Source of the DNA: Jejuia sp043557195
GTDB lineage: Bacteria; Bacteroidota; Bacteroidia; Flavobacteriales; Flavobacteriaceae
Reading direction: 5' to 3'
Length of the DNA stretch: 64,000 nt
Assembly: GCA_043557195.1 (NCBI GenBank)
Contig: CP121314.1
Location: 2,790,001-2,854,000, forward strand
The notes beneath the pieces were generated by a model. That model was not told the origin of the DNA. It did not search any database and worked only from the letters and a program-made list of their open reading frames with translations. Positions 52,340-61,339 of the stretch are shown piece after piece (the stretch's first letter is position 1; each line of letters starts with the position of its first letter). The position numbers were made by a program, and so were the translations under genes.

Positions 52340-53074
52340 ATGAAATTAATTAAATTATCAATTTTAGCAATTATTGTAAGTTTTGCTTCATGTCAAAATA
52401 AACCAGGAGCAGTAACGAAGGATGCTTTAAAAACGGAAATAGATTCAGTAAGTTATGCTATCGGAATGGATGTTGGAAATAGCGTACTTTCTAACTTTGA
52501 AGACATTAACAATGATTTGTTTATGGCTGGATATTTAAATGTTTTAGATTCTGCTGATGTACTAATTGATAAAACAATGGCGCAAGGTTTGGTACAGGGT
52601 TATTTTCAGAAGAATCGTGAAAAAATAATGAAAAGACAGCAAGAACGTGCTGCTAAAGAAGCTGAAGAGAAGTTTGGAGCTAATAAAGAAGCTGGAGAAA
52701 AATTCTTAAAAGAAAATGTAAATAATGAAGGTGTATTGACTACTGATAGTGGTTTGCAATACATAGTGCTTAAAGAAGGTAATGGTGATAAGCCAACAAC
52801 TTCTGATAGAGTAAAGGTACACTACCACGGAACTTTATTAGACGGAACTGTTTTTGATAGTTCTGTAGATAGAGGTGAACCAACTGAATTTGGAGTTACT
52901 CAGGTTATAAAAGGATGGACCGAAGGATTACAATTAATGAGTGAAGGTGCAAAATATAAATTCTTTATTCCTCAAGAGTTAGCATATGGTGCAAATCCAA
53001 GACCAGGAGGAGCAATAAAGCCATTTTCTGCTTTGGTTTTTGAAGTAGAATTAATAGAGATTCTTGATAAGTAA
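52340..53074 (+). CDS. FKBP-type peptidyl-prolyl isomerase lipoprotein (Mip/FkpA-like)
   Basis: A lipoprotein signal ends at FASCQN (about residue 18). An N-terminal dimerisation helix region follows (about 30-130; SVSYAIGMDVGNSVL, then a charged helix with RQQERAAKEAEEK), and a C-terminal FKBP domain (about 140-244) has VKVHYHGTLLDGTVFDSS, FGVTQVIKGWTEGL and IPQELAYG. The architecture matches Mip/FkpA chaperones that assist folding of exported proteins in the periplasm or at the outer membrane. It is monocistronic, with its own promoter and a strong terminator, and is not obviously part of the PUL. Confidence 0.93.
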   Translation: MKLIKLSILAIIVSFASCQNKPGAVTKDALKTEIDSVSYAIGMDVGNSVLSNFEDINNDLFMAGYLNVLDSADVLIDKTMAQGLVQGYFQKNREKIMKRQQERAAKEAEEKFGANKEAGEKFLKENVNNEGVLTTDSGLQYIVLKEGNGDKPTTSDRVKVHYHGTLLDGTVFDSSVDRGEPTEFGVTQVIKGWTEGLQLMSEGAKYKFFIPQELAYGANPRPGGAIKPFSALVFEVELIEILDK

Positions 53075-53101
53075 TACACTTATCTCAACTATAGATATAA
53101 G

Positions 53102-53131
53102 ACAGGAAGCCATCGTGCTTCCTGTTTTTTT
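53102..53131 (+). terminator. Rho-independent terminator after the FKBP gene
   Basis: ACAGGAAGC (53102-53110) pairs perfectly with GCTTCCTGT (53117-53125) around a six-base loop, followed by a T run through 53131. It lies 28 bases after the FKBP stop. Confidence 0.9.
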
Positions 53132-53161
53132 ATTTATATCAATCTAAAGTTAAATAGATTG

Positions 53162-53169
53162 TAACTTTG
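53162..53169 (+). promoter_or_regulatory. -7 promoter box (TAACTTTG) of era
   Basis: TAACTTTG fits TAnnTTTG and lies 15 bases before the era start codon, giving a nearly leaderless transcript. Confidence 0.55.
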
Positions 53170-53184
53170 TAATAAATTTTAAAG

Positions 53185-54066
53185 ATGAGTCATAAAGCTG
53201 GTTTTGTAAATATTATTGGAAATCCTAATGTGGGTAAGTCTACTTTGATGAATGCTTTTGTAGGTGAAAAATTATCTATCATCACATCAAAGGCGCAAAC
53301 CACACGTCATAGAATTCTTGGTATTGTAAATGGTGATGATTTTCAGGTAGTTTTAAGTGATACTCCGGGAATCATTAAGCCCGCTTATGAGTTACAAGCT
53401 TCTATGATGGATTTTGTGAAATCTGCTTTTGAAGATGCCGATATTTTAATTTATATGGTTGAAATAGGTGAGCAAAACCTAAAAGATGAAGCATTCTTTA
53501 AGAAGATTACTAACTCCAAAATTCCAGTATTGCTGCTATTAAATAAGATAGATACTTCTAACCAAGAGCAATTAGAAAGTCAAGTACAACTTTGGGCTCA
53601 AAAAGTACCTAATGCTGAGATATTTCCAATTTCTGCCCTACGAGGTTTCAATGTGAAGGAAGTATTTAATCGTATTTTAGATTTATTACCTGAATCACCA
53701 CCATTTTATCCAAAAGATCAGCTAACAGATAAGCCAGAACGCTTTTTTATCAATGAAAAGATTAGAGAAAAAATTCTGCTTCATTATAAAAAGGAAATTC
53801 CCTATGCTGTAGAAATTGAAACCGAAGAGTTTTTCGAGGAAGAAAATATCATCCGAATTCGTTCAGTAATTATGGTAGAACGCGAAACTCAAAAGGGCAT
53901 CATCATTGGCCATAAGGGTAGTGCTTTAAAGCGTGTAGGTGTTGAAGCTAGAAAAGACTTGGAAATATTCTTCGGAAAACAAATTCACTTAGAACTTTAT
54001 GTAAAAGTGAATAAAAATTGGCGAAGTAATCAAAATCAATTGAAACGTTTTGGTTACAATAAGTAA
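53185..54066 (+). CDS. era: GTPase Era (16S rRNA/30S maturation)
   Basis: The 293-residue protein has the Era layout: G1 GNPNVGKST (about 12-20), switch region with TTRHRI, G3 DTPG (about 58), G4 LNKID (about 119) and a C-terminal KH domain. The KH domain is announced by YYPKDQLTDKPERFF-like spacing, IREKILLHYKKEIPY and the GHKGSALKRVG loop. Era binds the 3' end of 16S rRNA and is needed for 30S assembly. The length is normal. It is preceded by its own -7 box and followed by a 133-base gap before a convergent small gene. Confidence 0.97.
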   Translation: MSHKAGFVNIIGNPNVGKSTLMNAFVGEKLSIITSKAQTTRHRILGIVNGDDFQVVLSDTPGIIKPAYELQASMMDFVKSAFEDADILIYMVEIGEQNLKDEAFFKKITNSKIPVLLLLNKIDTSNQEQLESQVQLWAQKVPNAEIFPISALRGFNVKEVFNRILDLLPESPPFYPKDQLTDKPERFFINEKIREKILLHYKKEIPYAVEIETEEFFEEENIIRIRSVIMVERETQKGIIIGHKGSALKRVGVEARKDLEIFFGKQIHLELYVKVNKNWRSNQNQLKRFGYNK

Positions 54067-54199
54067 AAAGCTAATAATTACTTTTTGATTAGGTAACTAT
54101 AACTTAACCTTTTAAACGGATATTTGTACATCTCAAAAAATTTAGTTTAGTTGAGTTTGAGTTAGTTAGTTTAAAAGCTTTGGTTGAGCCTCCTTTCAA

Positions 54200-54703
54200 T
54201 TAAGGCTTTTTTTGTTGTATAATGCTTTCCATTACGTCGTGTAATTGCATCATTTCTTTTTTGCTGGAATCTCTTCCTATTCTACCTGCAAAATACAGTA
54301 CAAACCATATTATTATCATTAGCAGCATAAGGCTTACTTGTACTATAAAATCAGATTTTAGGCTCCAATTGGTATATGCCCATATTCCAAAGGCAATAAA
54401 AAGTCCTGCTACCATAAAATGTAGAAACATAAACATAGTCCAAACGGTGGGGTTCGGACCAAACAAGCCATGTAGTAAGCTAGAATTAGCATCAACTTCA
54501 TCTATTTCTAAATGTAATTGTGGTGACCAAAAATGTTGGTCTTTCTTTGGGTATTTTATAAAAACATGGTTGTCAATTCTAGTAATAGTGAAGTTCTTCT
54601 GTGAACTTTTTAAATCTTCGAAGCGTTTTAAAACAACGTCGTTACTTTCGTGTAACTCAATTTTAAATCGAGGTCTTAAAACAATATCATTTTTAGTTGG
54701 CAT
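54200..54703 (-). CDS. Small membrane protein of unknown function (two transmembrane helices)
   Basis: The 167-residue protein has a soluble N-terminal half (about 1-85), two hydrophobic helices (about 89-111, FMFLHFMVAGLFIAFGIWAY; and about 118-140, VQVSLMLLMIIIWFVLYFAG) and a charged C-terminal tail. I do not recognise the family. It lies between era and der in opposite orientation; a 175-codon frame on the other strand (54222-54749) is Cys/Ser-rich and unlike a protein, so I take the minus-strand frame as real. A role in membrane or stress physiology would be a guess. Confidence 0.7.
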   Translation of the reverse strand: MPTKNDIVLRPRFKIELHESNDVVLKRFEDLKSSQKNFTITRIDNHVFIKYPKKDQHFWSPQLHLEIDEVDANSSLLHGLFGPNPTVWTMFMFLHFMVAGLFIAFGIWAYTNWSLKSDFIVQVSLMLLMIIIWFVLYFAGRIGRDSSKKEMMQLHDVMESIIQQKKP

Positions 54704-54753
54704 GCTATTTAGTTTGTACTGTAAATTACTATTTTTTCTTCAATATTAAGTGT

Positions 54754-54761
54754 TACCTTTG
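54754..54761 (+). promoter_or_regulatory. -7 promoter box (TACCTTTG) of der
   Basis: TACCTTTG matches TAnnTTTG and lies 17 bases before the der start codon, a spacing very like that of era and the FKBP gene. Confidence 0.55.
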
Positions 54762-54778
54762 CACCCAATTCAAGGAAT

Positions 54779-56083
54779 ATGGGTAATATAGTTGCTATAG
54801 TGGGAAGACCAAATGTTGGAAAGTCTACCTTTTTTAATCGTATGATTCAAAAAAGGGAAGCTATCGTTGATGCTGTAAGTGGTGTAACGAGAGACCGTCA
54901 TTATGGGAAGTGCGAATGGAATGGGAGAGAGTTTTCGTTGATTGATACTGGTGGCTATGTAGTAGGTAGTGATGATATTTTTGAAGCCGAAATTGATAAA
55001 CAAGTAGAATTAGCTATTGATGAAGCCGATGCTATTATTTTCATGGTAGATGTTGAAGATGGCGTTACCGGAATGGATGAGGACGTTGCAGGATTATTGC
55101 GCAAGGTAAAAAAGCCGGTATTTTTAGTAGTGAATAAAGTGGATAACGGTAAACGTGCTGAAGATGCAGTAGAGTTTTATGCCCTTGGATTAGGTGACTA
55201 TTACACAGTAGCAAGTATAAATGGAAGTGGTACAGGAGAACTTTTGGATGCTTTAGTTGAAGCTTTACCAGAAATAGAAGAGGTTGAAGAAGAAGAGTTA
55301 CCACGATTTGCTGTGGTGGGGCGCCCTAATGCTGGAAAGTCGTCATTTATCAATGCACTAATTGGTGAAGATCGATATATCGTTACAGATATTGCTGGAA
55401 CTACAAGAGATTCTATAGATACAAAATATAACCGTTTTGGGTTTGAATTCAATTTGGTGGATACTGCAGGAATCAGAAGAAAATCTAAAGTAAAAGAAGA
55501 TTTAGAGTTTTATTCTGTAATGCGAAGCGTTAGAGCTATTGAGCATGCCGATGTATGTTTATTGGTTTTAGATGCCAACAGAGGTTTTGATGGGCAGGTG
55601 CAGAATATTTTTTGGTTAGCTGAACGCAATCGTAAAGGGATTGTAGTTTTAGTAAATAAATGGGATTTGGTTGAGAAAGATCATAAATCTGTAAAGGAAT
55701 ACGAAAAAGCTATAAAAAAACAAATGGAGCCTTTTACAGATGTGCCAATCGTATTCATTTCTGCATTAACCAAACAACGCATTTATAAAGCTATTGAGAC
55801 GGCAGTTGAGGTTTACAAAAACAGATCTAAAAAGATTAAAACAAGTGAACTTAATGAAGTTTTACAACCAATTATAGAACATTATCCACCACCAGCATAC
55901 AAAGGCAAATTTGTGAAGATTAAGTATATCATGCAATTACCAACACCACAACCACAGTTTGCGTTTTTCTGTAATTTACCACAATATGTAAAAGAGCCTT
56001 ACAAACGTTTTTTAGAAAATAAACTCCGTGAGAATTTTGGGTTTACAGGAGTTCCTGTTAGTGTTTACATGAGAAAGAAATAA
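54779..56083 (+). CDS. der: GTPase Der (EngA), 50S ribosome assembly
   Basis: The 434-residue protein has the diagnostic two tandem GTPase domains: GRPNVGKST with DTGG (first, about 8-60) and GRPNAGKSS with DTAG (second, about 181-235), plus NKVD and NKWD guanine-specificity motifs. A C-terminal KH-like domain (about 350-434; YPPPAYKGKFVKIKY, NFGFTGVPVSVYMRKK) completes it. Der acts in 50S subunit biogenesis. The length is normal. It is followed by a 66-base gap to the KDG kinase-like gene. Confidence 0.97.
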   Translation: MGNIVAIVGRPNVGKSTFFNRMIQKREAIVDAVSGVTRDRHYGKCEWNGREFSLIDTGGYVVGSDDIFEAEIDKQVELAIDEADAIIFMVDVEDGVTGMDEDVAGLLRKVKKPVFLVVNKVDNGKRAEDAVEFYALGLGDYYTVASINGSGTGELLDALVEALPEIEEVEEEELPRFAVVGRPNAGKSSFINALIGEDRYIVTDIAGTTRDSIDTKYNRFGFEFNLVDTAGIRRKSKVKEDLEFYSVMRSVRAIEHADVCLLVLDANRGFDGQVQNIFWLAERNRKGIVVLVNKWDLVEKDHKSVKEYEKAIKKQMEPFTDVPIVFISALTKQRIYKAIETAVEVYKNRSKKIKTSELNEVLQPIIEHYPPPAYKGKFVKIKYIMQLPTPQPQFAFFCNLPQYVKEPYKRFLENKLRENFGFTGVPVSVYMRKK

Positions 56084-56149
56084 TTTTCACCAAACTAATC
56101 GTATTCTTCAGCTTATTGTTTATTTTTAGGTGATAAAAACCACTTTAAT

Positions 56150-57154
56150 ATGAGCCAGATTATAACCTTTGGAGAAGTGCTTATGCGTTTATCTCCTTTT
56201 GGAAACAAAAAATTTATACAAGCCAATACTTTAGAGTTTTACTTTGGAGGGACAGAACTTAATGTAGGTCTGTCAATCGCTCATTTTGGTGGAAATGTGA
56301 AACACATTACTTGTATTTCTAATGATTTTATTGGAGACACCGCCATCGCTTATCTTAATAAGTTTGATTTAGATACAACAGCAATAGTGCGTTCAAGTAG
56401 GCCTCTAGGTGTTTATTTTTTAGAAGTTGGTGCTGTGATGAGACCAAGTTCTATCTCATATAATAGGTCGCATTCTGCATTTTCAGGAATTAAGCCAGAA
56501 ATGGTAGACTGGAAAGATTCGTTGAAAAACGGTAGTTGGTTTCATTGGACAGGGATTACTCCAGCACTAACACAAGGAAGTTTTGACACCTTAAAAGAAG
56601 GTTTACAACTAGCTAGAAAAAAAGGTATGCAAGTGTCGGCAGACCCTACGTATAGAAGCGGTTTGTGGAATTATGGCGTAAACGCTAAGGATGCTTTGAC
56701 TGAGTTATTACATTGCTCCACTGTATTTATTGGCGGTATCAATGAGATGAACGAAGTGTTGGAAACAAATTTTGAGTATTCTAATGATGACTTTATTGAA
56801 GCTAGTAAACTGCTCATGGAAAAATTTCCTTCTATTGAAAAAGTTTTTGATAAAATAAGAACATCCATCAATTCTTCATGGCATAAAATTAGGGCAAGAA
56901 TGTGGAACGGAACCGAGTTTAGGGAAACCCAAGATTTTGATATTACCCACATTGTAGATAGAATAGGAACTGGTGATGCCTTTGCCGCTGGTTTAATTTA
57001 CGGATTGCAACATTATGACGATTTTAAATCCATGCAGTTTGCAAGTGCTGCTTGTGCACTAAAGCACACCTATGTTGGCGACGTAAATTATGCTACTATT
57101 GATGAGGTAACCCGAATTTTAGACGGTAACGTTTCTGGAAGATTTACTAGATAA
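56150..57154 (+). CDS. kdgK: PfkB-family sugar kinase, probable 2-keto-3-deoxygluconate kinase
   Basis: The 334-residue protein has the ribokinase fold: ITFGEVLMRLSP and GGTELNVGLSIAHFGG at the N terminus, SADPTYRSGLWN (a KDG-kinase-like stretch, about 165), and the catalytic-base motif DRIGTGDAFAAGLIYG (about 270-285). KDG kinases phosphorylate 2-keto-3-deoxygluconate to KDPG, a convergence point for alginate, pectin and anhydrogalactose routes. The genes that would generate a KDG-type acid are 40 kb upstream (8884-11438) and at 40509-42586, so a functional link is plausible but not an operon link. Fructokinase is the main alternative. Confidence 0.8.
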   Translation: MSQIITFGEVLMRLSPFGNKKFIQANTLEFYFGGTELNVGLSIAHFGGNVKHITCISNDFIGDTAIAYLNKFDLDTTAIVRSSRPLGVYFLEVGAVMRPSSISYNRSHSAFSGIKPEMVDWKDSLKNGSWFHWTGITPALTQGSFDTLKEGLQLARKKGMQVSADPTYRSGLWNYGVNAKDALTELLHCSTVFIGGINEMNEVLETNFEYSNDDFIEASKLLMEKFPSIEKVFDKIRTSINSSWHKIRARMWNGTEFRETQDFDITHIVDRIGTGDAFAAGLIYGLQHYDDFKSMQFASAACALKHTYVGDVNYATIDEVTRILDGNVSGRFTR

Positions 57155-57162
57155 TTACACTT

Positions 57163-58350
57163 ATGATTAAAAGGTGTTTTTATATCTGTTGTTTTGTTTT
57201 AATAGGATTACAATTTTCTTGTGAGAAGAAACAACGTGTTGAAACGTTTTCTGATGATTTAAAATTTTTGAGGAAAAATACCGATGCAATAGTTTTACAA
57301 GATGGCAAAAGACAAGTTATTGTATCTCCGAAACTACAAGGTAGAATATTGGTGAGCACATCAAAAGGATTAGAAGGCTCTAGTTATGGCTGGTATAAAA
57401 AAGCGCTTATTAAAAGTGACTCACTTTACAAAAACATAAATAAGGTTTGTGGTGCAAGTAGAATTTGGTTCGGACCCGATTTTGGCGAAAATGATGTGTT
57501 TGCTGAAATGGATTCAATAACAAAGAAGGTGGTAAAAAAAGCACCAAAAGATTTAAAAGAAGTTACTTTTCAAATTCTAGAACAATCGCACACATCTTTA
57601 CTGATAGGAGGGCAATTACACCTTAAAAACATAAAGAATTTCAATTTTCATATAGATGTAAAACGAAAAATTTCACTTTTAGACTCAAAAGGAGTAGAAC
57701 GTAATTTGAATGTTCCTTTGAATGACAATGTGGACTTTGTTGCTTTTAGGGCGGAAACTTCTATGGAAAACATAGGTAAGGAAGATTGGAATAAGGAGGA
57801 AGGGGTTATTTCTTTATGGGAATTAGGTTGTATGCAACCAACGCCAAAAACTACAGTGGTTATTCCGTTACGAGGAAATGCCAAAGAGGCTACTATTTAT
57901 TTCACGCCTTTAGACAGCACACGAATAAAAATTGAAAATAATACGTTGTACTATAGAGCCGATGCAAATTACCTGAATAAAATTGGTACACTGCCAGAAT
58001 ATACAAAACCTTACTTTGGGAGTTATAGCCCTGAGTTAGAATTATTGACTATCGTAAGGTTTAGTTTTTCTAATGAACAAGATTATGTAAATGCTCATCC
58101 CGAAGGAAAACTGCCTTATAGAGGAGATGTGATAAATATTTTTAATGATGGTGAGTGGCCAGATGGAGGTCCTTTTGGTCCTTTTTATGAGCTTGAATCT
58201 TCCTCACCTGCCAGAGCGTTGAAGATAGGTGAAAATATATCGCATTATCAAGAAACTTATCATTTTGAAGGGACTAAAGAGAAGCTGAGTAGCATAGCTA
58301 TGAAGGTTTTTGGGGTTTCAATTAATGAGATTGAAAGCGCATTGCCTTAG
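57163..58350 (+). CDS. Lipoprotein of a Bacteroidota-restricted family (possibly DUF6786/DUF4380-like)
   Basis: A lipoprotein signal ends at LQFSCEK (about residue 20). The 395-residue protein is beta-rich and has short motifs such as SPKLQGRILVS, SRIWFGPDF, SLWELGCMQP and INIFNDGEWPDGGPFGPFYELE. They recall the galactose-mutarotase-like sandwich of DUF4380/DUF6786 proteins, which are common beside sugar kinases and PUL genes. It starts eight bases after the KDG kinase gene, so the two are co-transcribed. A role in sugar binding or anomer handling in the periplasm is possible, but no catalytic residues can be named. Confidence 0.72.
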   Translation: MIKRCFYICCFVLIGLQFSCEKKQRVETFSDDLKFLRKNTDAIVLQDGKRQVIVSPKLQGRILVSTSKGLEGSSYGWYKKALIKSDSLYKNINKVCGASRIWFGPDFGENDVFAEMDSITKKVVKKAPKDLKEVTFQILEQSHTSLLIGGQLHLKNIKNFNFHIDVKRKISLLDSKGVERNLNVPLNDNVDFVAFRAETSMENIGKEDWNKEEGVISLWELGCMQPTPKTTVVIPLRGNAKEATIYFTPLDSTRIKIENNTLYYRADANYLNKIGTLPEYTKPYFGSYSPELELLTIVRFSFSNEQDYVNAHPEGKLPYRGDVINIFNDGEWPDGGPFGPFYELESSSPARALKIGENISHYQETYHFEGTKEKLSSIAMKVFGVSINEIESALP

Positions 58351-58358
58351 AATTGGGT

Positions 58359-58379
58359 AAACCTATTTTTTTAAGGTTT
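58359..58379. terminator. Weak bidirectional hairpin between convergent genes
   Basis: AAACCT (58359-58364) pairs with AGGTTT (58374-58379) around a T-rich loop, followed by T on the plus strand. It lies between the convergent lipoprotein and TPM-domain genes. The stem is short, so termination strength is uncertain. Confidence 0.4.
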
Positions 58380-58403
58380 TCTGAGACTGAGAAGCTATTT
58401 GTG

Positions 58404-59267
58404 TTACCATCCTCCAGATGCACCGCCGCCGCCGAAGCCACCGCCACCAAAGCCACCGCCGAAACCGCCGCCACCTCCAGATGACCAACCACTGCCACCA
58501 GAACTACCGCCCCAACCACTAGAGCTTCTGCGATAATTGCCACGTCCCATGTTGCTTAAAATAATAGCTTCTAATAAATCTCGTCCATCAACACCACCTG
58601 TTCTTCCTCCACTTCCTCCGCCACCGCGTCTATTTTTGGAAACAGAAATTAAAATGATAATAAAAATAAAGAACAACATAAATATTAACCCAACAGGAAA
58701 ACCACTGTCTCCCGAAGGTTTACGAGTCCCTTGATATTTACCATTCATTACTTCAAAAATGGCATCAGCACCTCTGTTTAGTCCGCCATAATAATCATTT
58801 TGTTTGAAGTAAGGTATGATATCACGTTCTATAATTCGTTTAGACATGGCATCAGTTAGTAGATGTTCAACGCCGTATCCTGTATTAATAGCAATGCGTC
58901 TATCATCTCTGGCTAATAAAATAAAAATGCCGTTATCTTTCTCTTTACTGCCACCAACGCCCCATTCGTGCCCCCACTTAGTACCAAGATATTTTATTTC
59001 TTCTCCTTTGGTAGAAGCTATTATTGCCACAACAATTTGAGTTGAAGTAGTATCAGAATATTTAATAAGCTTTTGTTCTAAGTTACTTTTTTGTGAAGGC
59101 GTTAATAATTTATAATAATCATAAACACTAGTTTGAAAGTCAGGTTTTTCAGGAATATCAAACTGAGCAAAAGAAAAGCTAACAGAAAATAAAGCAATCA
59201 GTAAAGTAAAAACCACGGTGTTTTTTACTTTAATCTGAGACTGAATACTAAACACTGAATACCGCAT
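58404..59267 (-). CDS. TPM-domain membrane protein with glycine-rich tail (YgcG-like)
   Basis: A signal ends near FSFAQFD (about residue 35), and the TPM (TLP18.3/Psb32/MOLO-1) domain covers about 40-180 (VYDYYKLLTPSQKSNLEQKL, IFILLARDDRRIAINTGYG). A transmembrane helix (about 190-210, FPVGLIFMLFFIFIIILIS) is followed by a Gly/Ser-rich tail ending in repeated GGGFGGGF units. This layout is typical of YgcG-like proteins encoded with LemA. It is the last gene of the lemA-TPM-TPM run. Function in the cell envelope is generally assumed but not established. Confidence 0.87.
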   Translation of the reverse strand: MRYSVFSIQSQIKVKNTVVFTLLIALFSVSFSFAQFDIPEKPDFQTSVYDYYKLLTPSQKSNLEQKLIKYSDTTSTQIVVAIIASTKGEEIKYLGTKWGHEWGVGGSKEKDNGIFILLARDDRRIAINTGYGVEHLLTDAMSKRIIERDIIPYFKQNDYYGGLNRGADAIFEVMNGKYQGTRKPSGDSGFPVGLIFMLFFIFIIILISVSKNRRGGGGSGGRTGGVDGRDLLEAIILSNMGRGNYRRSSSGWGGSSGGSGWSSGGGGGFGGGFGGGGFGGGGASGGW

Positions 59268-59275
59268 ACTAAACC

Positions 59276-59716
59276 TTATCCTTTAGAAATTTCGTTTGTC
59301 AATTCGTTTGTGTCATCATCAGTATAGGGGAAGTGCTTTTTTAGCTGTTCTCCAGATTTTAGTACACCTTCTACAAGTCCTTGTTTAAAATTACCCGTTT
59401 TAAAATGTGATTGTATCACATCTTTTGTACTATCCCAAAACCCTTTTTCAACCGCATCATTAATACCCTTGTCTCCATAAATTACGAAGGTTTTGTCTTC
59501 TACCGCAACATAAATCAAGACGGCGTTCTGTAACTTGGTATTATCCATTTTTAGTACATGAAATAACTCCAAAGCGCGATGCGTGGCATCACCTTTGGAA
59601 GTTTTTTCTATATGTACTCTTATTTCACCTGAAGTATTTAATTCTGCTTGTCGAATTGCTTCAACAATCTCTTGTTCTTCTTCAGCAGTAAGAAATGCTT
59701 CAATGTTGTTGGACAT
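59276..59716 (-). CDS. TPM-domain protein
   Basis: The 146-residue protein is essentially a single TPM domain (LTAEEEQEIVEAIRQAE, SGEIRVHIEKTS, VLIYVAVEDKTFVIYGDKGI). It has no signal peptide or membrane helix, unlike the longer TPM protein encoded eight bases downstream. Its own start is 26 bases after lemA. The lemA-TPM-TPM triplet is a common flavobacterial arrangement. Confidence 0.85.
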   Translation of the reverse strand: MSNNIEAFLTAEEEQEIVEAIRQAELNTSGEIRVHIEKTSKGDATHRALELFHVLKMDNTKLQNAVLIYVAVEDKTFVIYGDKGINDAVEKGFWDSTKDVIQSHFKTGNFKQGLVEGVLKSGEQLKKHFPYTDDDTNELTNEISKG

Positions 59717-59742
59717 AGGTGTTGTTTTTCCTGTGAAATGGA

Positions 59743-60339
59743 TTATTCGAAATCAAAATTTACATCAGGAGCATTTTCAGATCCTGCTTCAGATTTAAAA
59801 TAGCTCATATCATCAAAATTTAAAACTCCAGCAAGTAAAGAATTTGGAAATGTTTTGATGTGTTTGTTATAAGGTTCTACCGACTCATTGAATCTATCTC
59901 TTGCTACATTAATTCTGTTTTCAGTACCTTCCAATTGCGCCTGCAGCTCCAAAAAGTTTTGGTTTGCTTTCAATTCTGGATAACGCTCTACAGTAACTAA
60001 AAGGCTTTTTAATGCGCCAGATAAGCCACTTTGTACTTCGCTAAATTTAGCAATCTGTTCAGGTGTTAAATTAGAAGGGTCAATATTCATTGAGGTTGCC
60101 TTAGCTCTAGCTTCAATAACATCTTTTAGCGTCCCTCTTTCAAAATCAGCTGCACCTTGTACGGTTTTAACTAAATTACCGATTAAATCGTTTCTACGTT
60201 GATAACTACTTTCTACGTTAGCCCACGTTTTGGTAGCTTCTTCTTTTAAGTTAACAGCGGTGTTATTAAAGTTCTTTCCCCAAGAATAAAGTCCAATAAC
60301 TATAATTCCAATAATAATCCATGGCAAAAATTTCTTCAT
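59743..60339 (-). CDS. lemA: LemA family protein
   Basis: The 198-residue protein begins with a membrane anchor (WIIIGIIVIGLYSWG) and continues with the long helical bundle of LemA proteins: TWANVESSYQRRNDLIGNLV, the ALKSLLVTVERYPELKANQNF stretch and TENRINVARDRFNESVEPYN. It is the first gene of the cluster with two TPM-domain genes. LemA proteins are envelope-associated and of uncertain biochemical role. Confidence 0.92.
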   Translation of the reverse strand: MKKFLPWIIIGIIVIGLYSWGKNFNNTAVNLKEEATKTWANVESSYQRRNDLIGNLVKTVQGAADFERGTLKDVIEARAKATSMNIDPSNLTPEQIAKFSEVQSGLSGALKSLLVTVERYPELKANQNFLELQAQLEGTENRINVARDRFNESVEPYNKHIKTFPNSLLAGVLNFDDMSYFKSEAGSENAPDVNFDFE

Positions 60340-60400
60340 GATAATAGTTTTAATATATGTTAGTGATATTTGTTAGACTCAAAATTGATAAAAAAGTTAC

Positions 60401-61282
60401 TTATTTTAAATATTTTTTGAAACGATCTTCAATTTCGGTTATAGGTTTAATTTTAATGTTTTTAAAATAGGTCTCCGCAGCTTCAGACTGTAGCTGCAGT
60501 TTCCCTTTTGTCATCGGTATCCATTCTTTACCGTTATTAAATCTTGCGTTGTAAACAGCATTCACTACTTCACCATTTACGATATGTAGAGACATATTAT
60601 TGAAACAAATAAGCTCTACTGTATTCCATTCTCCAAAAGGTTTCTCAAAATCAGTACTTTTAAAACACCTCCCTGTATCTTCTAATTTCCAATTAAAAGC
60701 CTTCAAGGGCGCATCAATATCAAAATGGTACTTTCCAGTTTCTCGTTTGGTTGCAGGACATTCTGCAGTTACATTTTTGTCATTTATCGTTATAAAATCT
60801 CCAAAGTTGGTTTCTTCAATTTCAAATTCTAAACTACTCATCCAAGTATTCCAAAGCCCTCCTCCAAATTCACCAATACTATGATATAATAAGCCATTAT
60901 TTCTAACAGCTTCCAATCGAGGTTCCCATCGTTTTGCGCCCCATTTTATTTGTAGGGTTAAATGATAATTTTCAAATGCTTCTTTACTTACTAAGGCACC
61001 AAAGATTTCTCCAGTAATTTTTATTACATCTTCACCGTTTTCATCAATTACAGAAAACACATTTTTTTTATTTCCCAAACCAAGGGGAGGATAACCACCT
61101 CTTACATCTTCTACATTTTCATAACCTGAAATCCCAGAGCTCTTGTGGGGAATTCCAAGAAAAATATCCCATTGCGACAAATCTTTGTCAATCAGGTAAG
61201 TCCATTCCGAAGTGTTATTTGAGCAAGAAAATAAAATGAAAATAGAAGCGCAAAGTGTTGTTAGTTTCAACCTTTTTAACAT
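60401..61282 (-). CDS. DUF1080 (3-keto-disaccharide hydrolase-like) lipoprotein
   Basis: A lipoprotein signal ends at FILFSCSNN (about residue 20). The 293-residue protein has the DUF1080 concanavalin-like fold: LIDKDLSQWDIFLG at the start, KITGEIFGALVSKEAFENYHLTLQ, NNGLLYHSIGEFGGGLWN, GEWNTVELICF and KGKLQLQSEAAETYFKNIKIKPI near the end. Some DUF1080 proteins hydrolyse 3-ketoglycosides. It is a single gene between lemA and merR and is not linked to the PULs. The substrate is unknown. Confidence 0.87.
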   Translation of the reverse strand: MLKRLKLTTLCASIFILFSCSNNTSEWTYLIDKDLSQWDIFLGIPHKSSGISGYENVEDVRGGYPPLGLGNKKNVFSVIDENGEDVIKITGEIFGALVSKEAFENYHLTLQIKWGAKRWEPRLEAVRNNGLLYHSIGEFGGGLWNTWMSSLEFEIEETNFGDFITINDKNVTAECPATKRETGKYHFDIDAPLKAFNWKLEDTGRCFKSTDFEKPFGEWNTVELICFNNMSLHIVNGEVVNAVYNARFNNGKEWIPMTKGKLQLQSEAAETYFKNIKIKPITEIEDRFKKYLK

Positions 61283-61339
61283 GATGGTTTTCGTTTTTTG
61301 AAATTAAGGTTTCTTCAAGTAAGACTTAAAGATAATAAA

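Noticed and set aside
54182..54216. Possible terminator (AGCCT...AGGCT with T run) after era
   Set aside because: Only about five base pairs form around a long loop; the T run is suggestive but the stem is too weak to call.
54222..54749. A 175-codon open frame on the plus strand overlapping the small membrane-protein gene
   Set aside because: Its composition (many Cys and Ser, no domain pattern) is that of an antisense shadow, and it runs into the der promoter. The minus-strand frame has two clean membrane helices.
58430..58500. Repetitive GC-rich CCGCC/CCACC sequence that could be taken for a repeat array
   Set aside because: It encodes the Gly-rich tail of the YgcG-like TPM protein; the periodicity is that of Gly/Phe codons and there are no spacers.
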